Below, one piece after another: positions 50,006 to 61,100 of a stretch of 64,000 nt of DNA. Within the stretch, counting starts at the first letter, position 1, and the number at the start of each line of letters is the position of its first letter. Origin of the DNA: Pratylenchus scribneri. Taxonomy: Eukaryota > Nematoda > Chromadorea > Rhabditida > Pratylenchidae. Position numbers and translations under genes: made by a program. A model generated the notes under the pieces. It was given only the letters and a program-made list of their open reading frames with translations. It was not told the DNA's origin and searched no databases. Where the stretch lies: positions 3,286,001-3,350,000 of the forward strand of contig JAQSEB010000023.1 in assembly GCA_030063045.1 (NCBI GenBank). The letters run 5' to 3'.

Positions 50006-53000
50006 TTAAATTTGATAGTCAATATGTTGTCGTTGCTGACCACCCTCAAAATGTTGTGTGCCTTCGTTTTGATTGTTCTGTTGGCCACCATTTATTATGT
50101 TGCCGCTCGTCGATTCCCCATAGTCGAAAAGATCTTGGAAGTCATCGGGACTGATGTCGCCGCCACCCATGCTCATATTGTCCCAGTGTTCGGCAATCGA
50201 ATTGGTCAATGTTTGGAAACGGACATCATTTTCGTCTAGAAGGGCATTTGCATTTTCTATGGTCAAGTTCAAGTTCAAGTTCAATTTATTTTTAATTATT
50301 TAAATTAATATTTTAAATCAAATTCTGCCTTTCCCTAAATAAAACCTAAATATGCATTTAATCCAGCAATGTCCGCCATTTCATGTTCGTTCAGTAGCAT
50401 TCCCTCGGTTAGTGGAGGCTGAAAATTGTGCCGTAAAATTAAAAATGATAAATTTTTACTAACATCCAATGTATTTTGGCCGCCATTTGGAAATTGTTGT
50501 TGACCATCAGCGGTGGGCAATGGATCATCATTCCCGCTGAAGGGTGGTGGTTGTTGATGTTCCTGCGGAATTTGCCCAACAAATTGTTGTTCCTGAATAA
50601 ATTCACTTAATTAAAATGTTCAATAAATTCTCAAGATTACCTGCTGTCCGGGTAAAGGAATTGGCTGCATTTGTTGAAATTGTTGGGGAGGCGAAATTGT
50701 TCCAACGGTGGTCGAAGTTTGCTGTGCCATTGGTCGTTGTTGTGGTTGAGACTTTTGCTGTGGATTAATTTTGACAATTGATTGGGTTTGTTGGACCGGG
50801 AATTGTTGTGGATGCATTAAATTGGACGGAATTTGTTGATAAATAACCAAAGGTTGTTGTTGGGGTGGTGATGGTGGTGTGGATTGTTGTTGATGAATTC
50901 GACCCTTTTGTGCCATTGGCTGCTGCTGGGGTTGTTGTGCATTTCGAATGATTGGTATGGTTTTGTCAACAATTTGTGCGGATGGTTTTTGTTGCTTTTG
51001 TAAATTCTTAAATGTGAATTTAATCAATTTAATGTTTTCTTTTACCATTTGATAAGACGTTTTTTTGGTGGGCGGTGCCGATTGACCACCAAAACTTTGA
51101 CTGTAGCCACGGAAATTGCTGCTCTCCTCAGCCGGAATTAATTCATTCATTGGCATTGGACTGCTGGACACGACTACGGCCATTCTCTGTCCTCCTCCAG
51201 CAGATGGTGGCATCGAATTGTTGCCAACTTGTTGATATCCACTGTTTATTTCAACACCTTAAATGAGTGGAAAATTGATGAGAAAATATTTAGCTCTTAA
51301 AACCTGCTATCCCTCCTCCATTTCCATTTTCCTCCAATTCATCGATTAATTCCGCAATAATTGGCCCTGAATTTGCCGGACTCGCCGCCATTGATGAATC
51401 AGAAACTGCCAAATTGCTTCGTCCACCGTAATAAGGTTGGATTTGAAGATTGTTTTCGTTCGGATTGGCCAAATTTTGGTGCAAAAATGCGTCGATTTCA
51501 ATTTGATTATTTGGATCAATTTTGGAAGTGGCTCGATTATTCATGAAATGATTATTTGTTTGAGGCAGTTGATGCTCAAAAAGCTGTAAATGTTAATTAA
51601 AAATAATTTAGTTATTTTTAATCTCACATAATTTCCCGCCTGTCCATTGGCCGCCGCACCAACAAAAGATGCCCCTCCCCCTGTTTCGGATGTGCCAATG
51701 TCATTCATCAATCGGTCCAATATATCCGTAGCATTTGGTGGCATAATCGACTGAAGTTGTTGATGGGTTGCGGCCGCTGTTGTGCTTGGCCCATTTCCTC
51801 CATTCACTGAACGTCCAGAACTAAAATGTCACATTTAATTGAAGATAATTCATCAAAATTGTTTATTAATATAATTCGGATTCTTAATTTTATTTATGTA
51901 AAAAGACTCACAGATGTCTTTTGCCCAATCGTCCTTGTTGTTTGCCATTTGGTCCAACCAAGGCGACAAGAAATTGAATTAATTTATTGACAATTTGTTG
52001 CTGTTTCAAATGAGCTCCCTACAAAATAAAATATAAAGGTGGAATAAAATTAAAAGATTGGTTGCTGACCCTGACATGAGCCATTTCCGTCCATAGCATT
52101 TCATTTTCCCTAAAGAATATTTTTACATTAAAAATGATTAATTATTTATTGTAATCATTTCATCTCATTTTCTCAAAATATATTTATTAGTAACCCTATC
52201 CCATCTTTTCCCAATTACTTTGTCATTTCGTCCATGCGCAATTCCATGTTCCTTTGCCTGTCCCGTAAACTTTTCAATTCATCAAAAATGCTCGTCAAAT
52301 CCTTTGTATGAACGGCCACTGCGCCCTCTGCCACCCCAATTCCACCATTTCCATCAGCGCCTACTGCGATTGCTTGTTGCAATTGTTGGATGGATGGAGT
52401 GCCGCCTTGCAATTTACTATTCGGCACTTTTCGTTTAATATTGGCCAATAAATGGGGATGGTCCCGACGAAAATATGGATGCATAAATTCCAAATGATCT
52501 TGGTCCGATTCTGCGCGAGCCAATCCCGAACGATCGATTGGCGTATTCTTTCGGAAACCATCTGAATATACAATATGTAAAATTGTAATTTAATAAATTG
52601 ATTAAACAAAGTGTCAAATTTACAATTTGATTTTGATATATTTTCCCAATTTTTAATTATAAATTAGGCACATACACATGTTTAATTGTCGGACAAGACT
52701 ATTCAGATTTTTGTGCTTGAAATATTGCGGCAGAATGTTGCTACAAAATGCGTATGGATCCATAATGTGAAAGCTGAGGCCAGTCTGCAAAATTTTAATG
52801 AGAATTTTTTTAATTTTAAAAGGCAAACCTCGTCCCATCGAACCACTTCTTGGTAAGCAGGATCCTCCACAATGTTCCAAAGTTTGATTAGAAAAAGTGG
52901 AATTTTCTGCTCGCCATCCTCCTTCAACAAAAACGGCGACTTATAAGTCATCGGTTTATATGGGTATTGGTTTGGAGTGAGTTTTGATGATTGTGTCGTT

Positions 53001-53032
53001 GATGATGTTCCGACTCGTTTCAAATAATTCAT
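50006..53032 (-). CDS. hsf-1: heat shock transcription factor HSF-1
   Basis: Trimeric transcription factor binding inverted nGAAn repeats. Start 53032 (MNYLKRVGTSSTTQSSKL), preceded by TTTTTCAG (53052-53053). The DNA-binding domain spans four exons: PLFLIKLWNIVEDPAYQEVV, FHIMDPYAFCSNILPQYFKH, NLNSLVRQLNMYGFRK, DHLEFMHPYFRRDHPHLLAN, IKRKV. An oligomerisation coiled coil follows (LTSIFDELKSLRDRQRNMEL, ENEMLWTEMAHVRVHVR, HLKQQQIVNKLIQFL). The C-terminal half is Gln/Asn/Pro-rich (50,560-51,200), and the end contains PDDFQDLFDYGE, an acidic/hydrophobic patch like an activation domain. About ten introns. The repressive HR-C heptad is not obvious. Satellite array C begins about 550 bp upstream. Confidence 0.95.
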
Positions 53033-53501
53033 TTAATAATTTCGATTTTTGCTGAAAAATATAAGATAGAATTAAATAAAGATCAGTTTAATTTTTATAT
53101 GTGTATTTGTGGGAAATGGGAATGCTTTTTGGATGAATAGAAATAAATAAAAATGTCACAAAACAAACTATTGCTATTATAATAACGATCTATCCATCCA
53201 CAAAATATCGTCATCTTAACATTAAGAAGAATATAAAGATAAAGTAGACAGAGTGATTTTGAGAACCATTGAATTGATCGATAATTTGGAATTGGGCATA
53301 TGAAAAACAATTTTTATAATTGTAGGGGCCAATCATAATCATAATCAAAAATGGGACTTGACTTTTGTTTTGCATCTAATATATTAGGAATTAGCATAGC
53401 AGAAAGAGGAGACAGCACAGGAAGCCGCGGAGGAATGCTTTTGCGATATTTTTGAATGAGCGCAAATAAGCCGGCAGATGGCTATGGCTCAATAATGAAA
53501 C

Positions 53502-53519
53502 GAGCCACACGTGTGGCTC
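53502..53519. promoter_or_regulatory. perfect 18-bp palindrome containing a CACGTG E-box upstream of hsf-1
   Basis: GAGCCACACGTGTGGCTC is its own reverse complement; its centre CACGTG is the class of E-box bound by bHLH-ZIP factors (MYC/MAX, TFEB/HLH-30 types). It lies about 470 bp before the hsf-1 ATG. Function is inference. Confidence 0.5.
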
Positions 53520-53577
53520 TCCTCTCTCCACCAATTTTGGCTTAATATATTGAATTAATCTTACAAGTTAGTGTTGA

Positions 53578-54311
53578 CAAGATTCTATTTTTTGTGTTTT
53601 CCGGAAAGATTCTGATTTTTTGTGTTTTCCAGTTGTATTTCATTTCGGAAAGATTCTGATTTTTTGTTTTTCATTCAATTCTGATTTTTTGTGTTTCATT
53701 CCGGAAAGATTCTGATTTTTTGTGTTTTCCGGAAAGATTCTGCTTTTTTGTGTTTTCCGGAAAGATTCTGATTTTTTGTGTTTTCCGGAAAGATTCTGAT
53801 TTTTTGTATTTCATTCCGGAAAGATTCTGATTTTTTGTGTTTTCCGGAAAGATTCTGATTTTTTGTATTTCATTCCGGAAAGATTCTGATTTTTTGTGTT
53901 TTCCGGAAAGATTCTGATTTTTTGTATTTCATTCCGGAAAGATTCTGATTTTTTGTGTTTTCCGGAAAGATTCTGATTTTTTGTATTTCATTCCGGAAAG
54001 ATTCTGTTTTTTTTTTGTGTTTCATTCAATTCTGATTTTTTGTGTTTTCCGGAAAGATTCTGATTTTTTGTATTTCATTCCGGAAAGATTCTGATTTCAT
54101 TCAATTCTGATTTTTTGTGTTTCATTCTTTTCTGATTTTTTGTGTTTCATTCAGGAAATATTCTGTTTTTTGTGTTTCATTCAGGAAATATTCTGATTTT
54201 TTGTGTTTCATTCCGGAAAGTTTCTGATTTTTTGTGTTTTCCGGAAAGATTGATTTTTTGTATTTCATTCCGGAAAGATTCTTATTTACATTCCACAAAG
54301 AATTCTCTGAT
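53578..54311. repeat. tandem satellite array C upstream of hsf-1
   Basis: Repeats read on plus as ATTCTGATTTTTTGTGTTT followed by TCCGGAAAG, with an alternating form carrying CATTCCGGAAAG. They are the reverse complement of the family in arrays A and B. Many units contain ATTCCGGAAAGATTCT, i.e. TTCnnGAA plus a further TTC displaced by one base from a canonical heat-shock element. The right edge is degenerate. It lies between hsf-1 (upstream side) and the 3' end of the ZP gene. Confidence 0.93.
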
Positions 54312-54470
54312 TTATTTGTGTCCCATTGCAAAGAGAGGAATAAAAATAAAAGTGAAATACATATTTATTCATGAAAATAATATAAAAAGGGTAATGGACA
54401 AGGGATATTTTTTGGAAAAAAAAAAACATTTGAAAGATCATTAAATGAAAAAGATGGAAAAGAATTCTAA

Positions 54471-56875
54471 TCAGTTCCGTTCCAATTCTCTTTGTTCAAG
54501 GGAAAATTGGTGCCGACGTTCAAAACAAAGGAAAATGATAACTAGCGACATGGCCAAAGATAAAGCACCAAGAAGACTGGCCGGAAATGCCAAATCCTCG
54601 AGTGGAATGCATCTTGATGGGAAATGATGGCGACGAATTGCATTTGATGGGAATTGGCCATTTATGGAGGATAATCGTCGTTTTTGGTTCAACATGGCCA
54701 TTGAATGAATCGAATCAGTGGTGCCAAAATCTTTTTAAAAAATTAGAATAAATTATTTTTGAGATCCACTTTTATTAAAATTGATATTCTCAAAAGTGGA
54801 CCATATTTTTTTCCAATAAATTCATCGGGGAATTTCCCTCGAATTTTATGAAATGAATCATTCCTCCCGTACCAATTTCTGGATCGAAAATATCAATTTG
54901 AGGTGCCCGAACATCCACTTCCGCAAATCCTCCACCATTTTCCCCTCCTTCCTCTGCTGCTGGGGCCAATGCCCTTCGAGTTAATCGAGGCTTTTGTTGC
55001 GACAAATCCGGACATTTTGGAATCTGTATGAGGATTCAACGATGAATTCTTTGAACATAGATTTTTGAGTGAAAACCGGGCATTCGCCGTCACGAATATC
55101 CAAACGAATTGAACATTGGAAATTGACGACCACTCGATCGGCGAACTGCAATAAAAAATGAACAATTTTTCAAGAAGAATATCGTTGAATATATTGAATT
55201 TTCTGAATTTGCCTTGAAGGCATGGGCCTCTTTTTGTGCCTCCAAAGGCCCAGGGCCATATTCCAAATTGTCCAGCAAATAGCGATCAATGGCACAGCTA
55301 AAAAATATGTGATTTTTGAACTTGTATTCGGGGGAATTAAGCAAATTATTTATGTTTATATGAATAAATTAGTTTCGAATATTTGCTAATATATCCATAA
55401 TATATGAAGGATTTATTCGCCCACCCTTCATCCGTTAGAATTTGGAATTCTGTTCCCGACCCATCCTCCACAAAGCAAGAATGTACGGTCATGCACCAAA
55501 GGTCGGGAGCAGTCGAATCGCAGACCCTTCAAATTAATGAACAAATTAATTGGGAATTAATTTTAACTAAATTGCCTAATAAACCACCTATCATACTTAA
55601 AAACCCTTTTATCGAATGAAGGGGGGGGGGGGGGGGTTGCTTTTTAGGTCCATTATCATATAATGGAAGAAATAATAAACAAAGAGTTAATTTTTGTTAA
55701 CAAAAAATACTATTAAAAAGATCCAATAAAATATATTCGCCCCACCAACCAACCGACCATTTATGGAGCAATTTGCTCCCAACTGACACCACAGAAACGG
55801 GCTCCCGATTCGTTGGGTCCACCACCTCGTATCGACAACGGGGCATTTCCGCGAATTCGGTGAATGGTTGCAGAGTATTTGGCTCCACAGTAATTGGGAA
55901 TGTCACCGTTTTTTCGGCCTCCATGTAGAAACACGAAATTTCATAGCCCTTTTAATTGGTGAATTATTGGACAAATTTTGGTCCATTTGAATTCCCTCTA
56001 ATCATTTTCCCAATCAATTTACCCGGTCCACTTTTGTGATGAATTCATCGTGGAAGCTGATCATCACTTTGACATTGACGAAAAGGCCAGGAGGATTTTG
56101 CTGCAAGGGAAATTTGTTTAATGCCCAAACCACAAAAATTTGAATTCTTTAAATCTGATAAATGGAAAAAGGCTTCGAACAAGTTCACATTATAATTTAG
56201 AAATTAACTTGCTAATTGCATGCTATTTAAAAACGCTAAACTTATTCTTTAATATGAAATTAACACTGGCGAAATTTTAAAAAAAGAATTTTGATGCCGA
56301 ATTTGACATAATTTTGCTTTGAATTTCCCCTCAAAAACCGACGGAACGAATTGTGACGACTCCGCATCGGTCCTTGCGAACAATTATAGACGTTGATTTT
56401 TTGCCCACATCCCTGGAGACACAATCACTTTCGTTGGCGTGGCCAACAACAAAAACGCGGCCCTTTAAGTGTAAAAATAAGAGAATTGAATTGAACGGAA
56501 TTGAATATCATTTCGAGGGATGCCTTCTGAATTCCCTTTTTAATGATTCCCACCTAAAGCAAAATCAACCATTCCCTTCAAAATGAGAATGATAAAATGT
56601 ATCAATTTTTTTATGAATTAAAAAAAATATTAATTTATCATTTTTGAATTCAATTTATCATAAGATTAAACTTATTTATTCATTCAGCAAGGTTTCACCT
56701 GGAATGTATCCTCTGTCAAAAAAACCACTTCAATGTCTTCTTGGCCACATTCCACTTCGGCCTTTCCAACTTGCCCATTCGGAATTGGAATTGCCCGACA
56801 GCAAAGGGAATTTAGGATGATGATGAGGCAAATTATGTACGAAAAATGTGCAGAATATTTTAGAACCTGGGACAT
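54471..56875 (-). CDS. cuticlin-like ZP-domain protein with C-terminal membrane anchor
   Basis: Apical extracellular matrix/cuticle protein. The start at 56875 gives a signal-like segment (YIICLIIILNSLCCRAIP). ZP-N: VGKAEVECGQEDIEVVFL, TEDTFQGRVFVVGHANESDC, IIVRKDRCGVVTIRS, GLFVNVKVMISFHDEFITKV, GYEISCFYMEAEKTVTFPI. ZP-C: MPRCRYEVVD, VVSVGSKLLHKW, LWCMTVHSCFVEDGSGTEFQ, DEGCAIDRYLLDNLEYGPG, HAFKFADRVVVNFQCSIRLD, GECP joined to IPKCPDL. A furin-like RLTRR precedes the TM segment FPASLLGALSLAMSLVIIFL and a short cytosolic tail. The architecture is complete for the family. One intron (55146-55212) has a GC donor. A 16-G tract lies in the intron upstream of the WCMTVHSC exon. Confidence 0.88.
55621..55636. 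repeat. 16-G homopolymer in a ZP-gene intron
   Basis: Uninterrupted run of 16 G between ZP exons; on the transcribed RNA it would be a C tract. Confidence 0.8.
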
Positions 56876-58108
56876 TTTTGTACGAAAAAACTATTGCGGG
56901 ATGAAAATTGATAGTTGAATTTATATGGGCCAATTGAATTTGCCGATGGATTGTTAATTTCCTTTTGATAATTGGTTAATCCATGTATTTTTTTATTCGA
57001 TTAATGCACGGCAAATATGAAGTAATTTTTTGGATCGCCTCCCTTTTTGCTTAATTTGTAAAAATTTGGACCGTAATAATTTGACTATTCACTTGAGGGA
57101 AGGGAATGAATTTCAATAAGTAAAATTTAAATGTGCAAAATGCTATCGTTGTTCCTTGAAATCCTAAGGAAAAGAAAGGAATGCCCCATCGAAAGCATAA
57201 TGAAATATTTAGGATGGAATGGAATGGAATTAGGGCGTTGATATTTTAGAAGGAATTTGTGAATGAGATGGCCGATTAGATTTGTTTTTTGTTTCTGAAG
57301 AATGAACAATAATAATTTTGGTGGTCCAATCCAATCCAATCAAAGGGGAACTGGGGAAGATGAAGCAGCGGCAAAACACCGAACAATTTGTCAATGCCAA
57401 CTCGGGAAGGGGAGGCTGGAACGGGATTGGCGAGAAGCATTGGGGAAAGGAAGACAAATTGGAGGAATTTTGCCTCTGGGGAAGAGCGCCGCGGTCGACA
57501 TCGACGAGAAAGGTTGAAGAAGCTTGATATGATCCGCACCCCTCCCCCCTCCTTTCGTGATGATCGCCAAGGCCTGTGCAGCCGCAATAATTCCGCCAGC
57601 CTCCAAAAATGGTTGTTTTTGTGCCCACAAGGATGCGTTATAGAAAGTGAGTCGATCATCGCGAAAAGTGGCTAACAAAATTAGGTGGATGAGGGGATTG
57701 AATATGAAGATGGTTCAATCCAAGGTAGGAAAAGTGCATTTGGTGGTATTACTTTTTTTTAGGGGGGGGGGGGGGGGTCAAGAAATGCACGAATGGAACA
57801 TCGAACATGTGCAAGTCCGGCATCTTTTGGTACAATTTATTGATAAATTGTCAGTAAAAAGTCGTTGATTTTAGGCCAAAAAAATGGATTGATCAATTTT
57901 ATTTGAATTAATTTAATTCCATTAAAAACAATTTAATTAAACATCATTCATCATATTAAATTATATTATTTTCTATTTATAATTAATTTAATTATGAACA
58001 AATTTCTGATGGGCAAAAGGAAATTTATATATGAATTTTTGGGACAAAAAATAGAAAGGTAATCGACATTTTCATAAAAATGGAGACCCGCTTCAATTTT
58101 GAACAAAT
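56876..58108. other. region upstream of the ZP gene, one unassigned open frame
   Basis: On minus, a TTTTGTTAG acceptor near 57678 is followed by an open stretch to 57391 (TFRDDRLTFYNASLWAQKQP, then EAGGIIAAAQALAIITKGGG). It ends in low-complexity Ser/Pro sequence. No start, signal peptide or family is recognisable, and three frames are open over part of it, so no gene is called. A 16-G run lies at 57762-57777. Confidence 0.35.
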
Positions 58109-61100
58109 TTATTCATCATCATCAACTTCTGCCGCCATTGGGGCTAATTTTGTTGAATCGGTGCTTTCCCATAATTGGAGCAATCCTTCGACCAATTCTG
58201 CGCCCATTCTCTTCAAATCGGCAATCGAAATCTGCAAATTACGATTTCAAATTAAATTTCAAATAATAATATATTTTTTAACTAATTAATTAATTAATAA
58301 ATTTGATTTAATCCACCTGAGTTCCAGCCTTCGGCCCTTGATCAAATCCCCAATAACTTGATTCCATTGTGTAGACTCTTTCCAGCCCAAATTGACGCCA
58401 ACATGCCACACGGGCCGAATATTCCTTTGGTTTGGTGATGGAAAATGCGCAATCTTTCAGTGCAAATGAATCCGAAATCTGCGAGGAATAAAAATAATTT
58501 TAATTTTTTTTAAATATTCGAATATTCACTTTATCCAAAATTTCTGGCAATAATGAAAATTGACGGCCTCCCGAATTTTGTTGATGGTCCGATTGTCGCC
58601 ATGACTCCTCCGGATTATTGCCATACATAAAAATATTCGCTTTTCGTGAATGTCCATGCAAATCGATGAAGGCGAATGGCCGTTTTTGGAGTACATCGAC
58701 CTAAAAAATAAAAATAAAAATTAATTTATTTTAATATATTACTCACCGCATATTGAAGAATTCCTTTGGCATGGAAAATGGTTGGATGCAAATTCGGTTG
58801 TGGATCATTCCAAACTCGGTTTAGGTCTTGGCCGGACAGAGAACAACGATGGCTGAAATAAAATAAAATACTTTTAAAGAATATTTTTTTTATTTTCTTG
58901 CCTTCCATTGATGACGCCATCCGGATTGAGCATTGGGATCAATTTGAACAAAAAATGTTCTTTTGCCCTCGAGGCCAACGGATGGTTGGAGAGAAGAAAT
59001 TGGATGAGCCCTGAAAATTAAAAAAAATATTAAAATAAATAAATTATTAAATATGTTATTTTATATATTAATTTAATAAATTAAATTTAATATTTTTGCT
59101 GACCATGCATAATCCATGAACTGTTCGTTTCGCCAGGATGCACTCTGGCAGTGATCAAAATAATTTGCCTTGAGGCTATTGCCAATTTTGAATTGCTAAA
59201 ATTGGTAATTGTGAGCAGAGGAATGGGCACTCGGGCTAGGGAATGGCACAATATTTGGCGGCGAATTTGCGTATTAATTCCGGTGGCATTTGATGAAATC
59301 CAACGTTCCAAAGTGCACTGAAATTGGAGGTAAAAAAAATAAAGGGAATTATGATCAAAATTAAATTATTTTAATTTATTTAACTTAAAATGGTTATAAA
59401 AATTATCTTAATTAAAAAGTAAATAATTATTCAAATTCTACCTGTAATCTTGTATAAGTGTAGGGGAAATGGTATGCAATGTAGCAAATGTCGCCATCGT
59501 AGGGAAAATGCAATGTAAAACGAAGGGAGAAAAAATTGCTAAAACAAAATAAAATGAAAATATTTTGATGAACCAACCGATTTTCCAATTCTATTTTATT
59601 TGCCTTTAAATCTTTTTTGCCATTTTGCGTTGATCCAAATGAATTGTCCTTTGTATTTGCCATCGTTGCTGAACGCGTTCGGCGACGCTAAAACAAATAT
59701 GAATATTTTATTTGATTAAAATTAACCGGAGATGAGGCCAAACATTCATCATTTTGAGCATTTGTTTCCAATTTTAATTCTTGATTGGATTTTTGTTCGG
59801 GTATGGCGTACAAATTGCGAAAATAGCTGATCTGAGTGCCGGCTCTAGTCCAACCTGGACGACCATGCCGAACAGCCTCTGCTACGGAAAAGAGTACGGG
59901 TTGCATTCCTGAAAAATTTTAAAATAAATAGTAAAGTTGAATAATTTTTTATTAAAAATAAATCCCATTTAATTGTAAAAATATTATCAAAAAAAATAAT
60001 AATATGTATATTCTAAATTAAATTTATGAAAAATTATCAACCAACCACGTGAAAACATTGAGACCGATTTAAGGCAATTGACAATTTCGAAGGTGTAGCC
60101 CAGGCCTGGACGCATTCCGGACACTTCAAAATAAAACCATTGAAAATGTGGGGATTGTTGGTTGATATCAGGGGACAAAACAAGTTCATATTCAGTTGGG
60201 CCAATCTATGATTTTAAAAGAATACATAATTTATAAAACACTGCAATTTTATATTAAAATATTTTATTAAAATTTAATCCAATAATTTAATTAAATAAAA
60301 ATTTAATTAAATAAAAATTATCCAACCAACCTGAATAGCTTTACGCAAATTGCCACTCTCAAAACGACTTTCAAATTGTAAATGGTCCATGTGGCTATTA
60401 CCACCTTTATTCAACGAAACATATTCTGCATCTTTATTGTTCAATGTTAAGGGCATTTTCATATGTTCAGCCAATTCATCCAAATCATAAACAATGCGTC
60501 GTTTGAATAAAGCATCATTGCTAAATTCATTTTTATTTGCTGATTCGGTACTAATGGAGATTGGCCCCTATGTGGGAAAGGATGAAGATGATGATGAAGA
60601 AGAAGAAGATGATGAAGCTTAGGTGATCTTCTTAATCATCTTTCTTAATCATCCTCTTCATCATCCTCATCATTATCTTCCTCATCATCTTCTTCTTCTT
60701 CATCATCATCTTCATCCTTTCCCATATAGGGGCCAATCTCCATTTGTACCGCTGATTCTTGTTGTTGGCTTCGATAATGATTGGTCATTTTTTGGACAAT
60801 TAATTGGCTAAAAATTAGTAAAAAATAATTTAATTAAAAATTAATAAAAATTAAAAAAAGGTTAAGGTTTTCTATTTGATTCTATTCAGAATTAGCTAAA
60901 AACACAAAAAATCAGAATTAGCTAAAAACATAAAAATCAGAATTAGCTAAAAAACACAAAAATCAGAATTAACTAAAAACACAAAAATCAGAATTAACTA
61001 AAAACACAAAAAATCAGAATTAGCTAAAAACACAAAAATCAGAATTAGCTAAAAACACAAATCAGAATTAACTAAAAACACAAAAATCAGAATTAACTAA

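Noticed and set aside
57391..57678. Minus-strand open frame beginning near TFRDDRLTFYNASLW as a gene.
   Set aside because: No start, partner exons or family; other frames are equally open over part of it. Kept only as a note in the region description.
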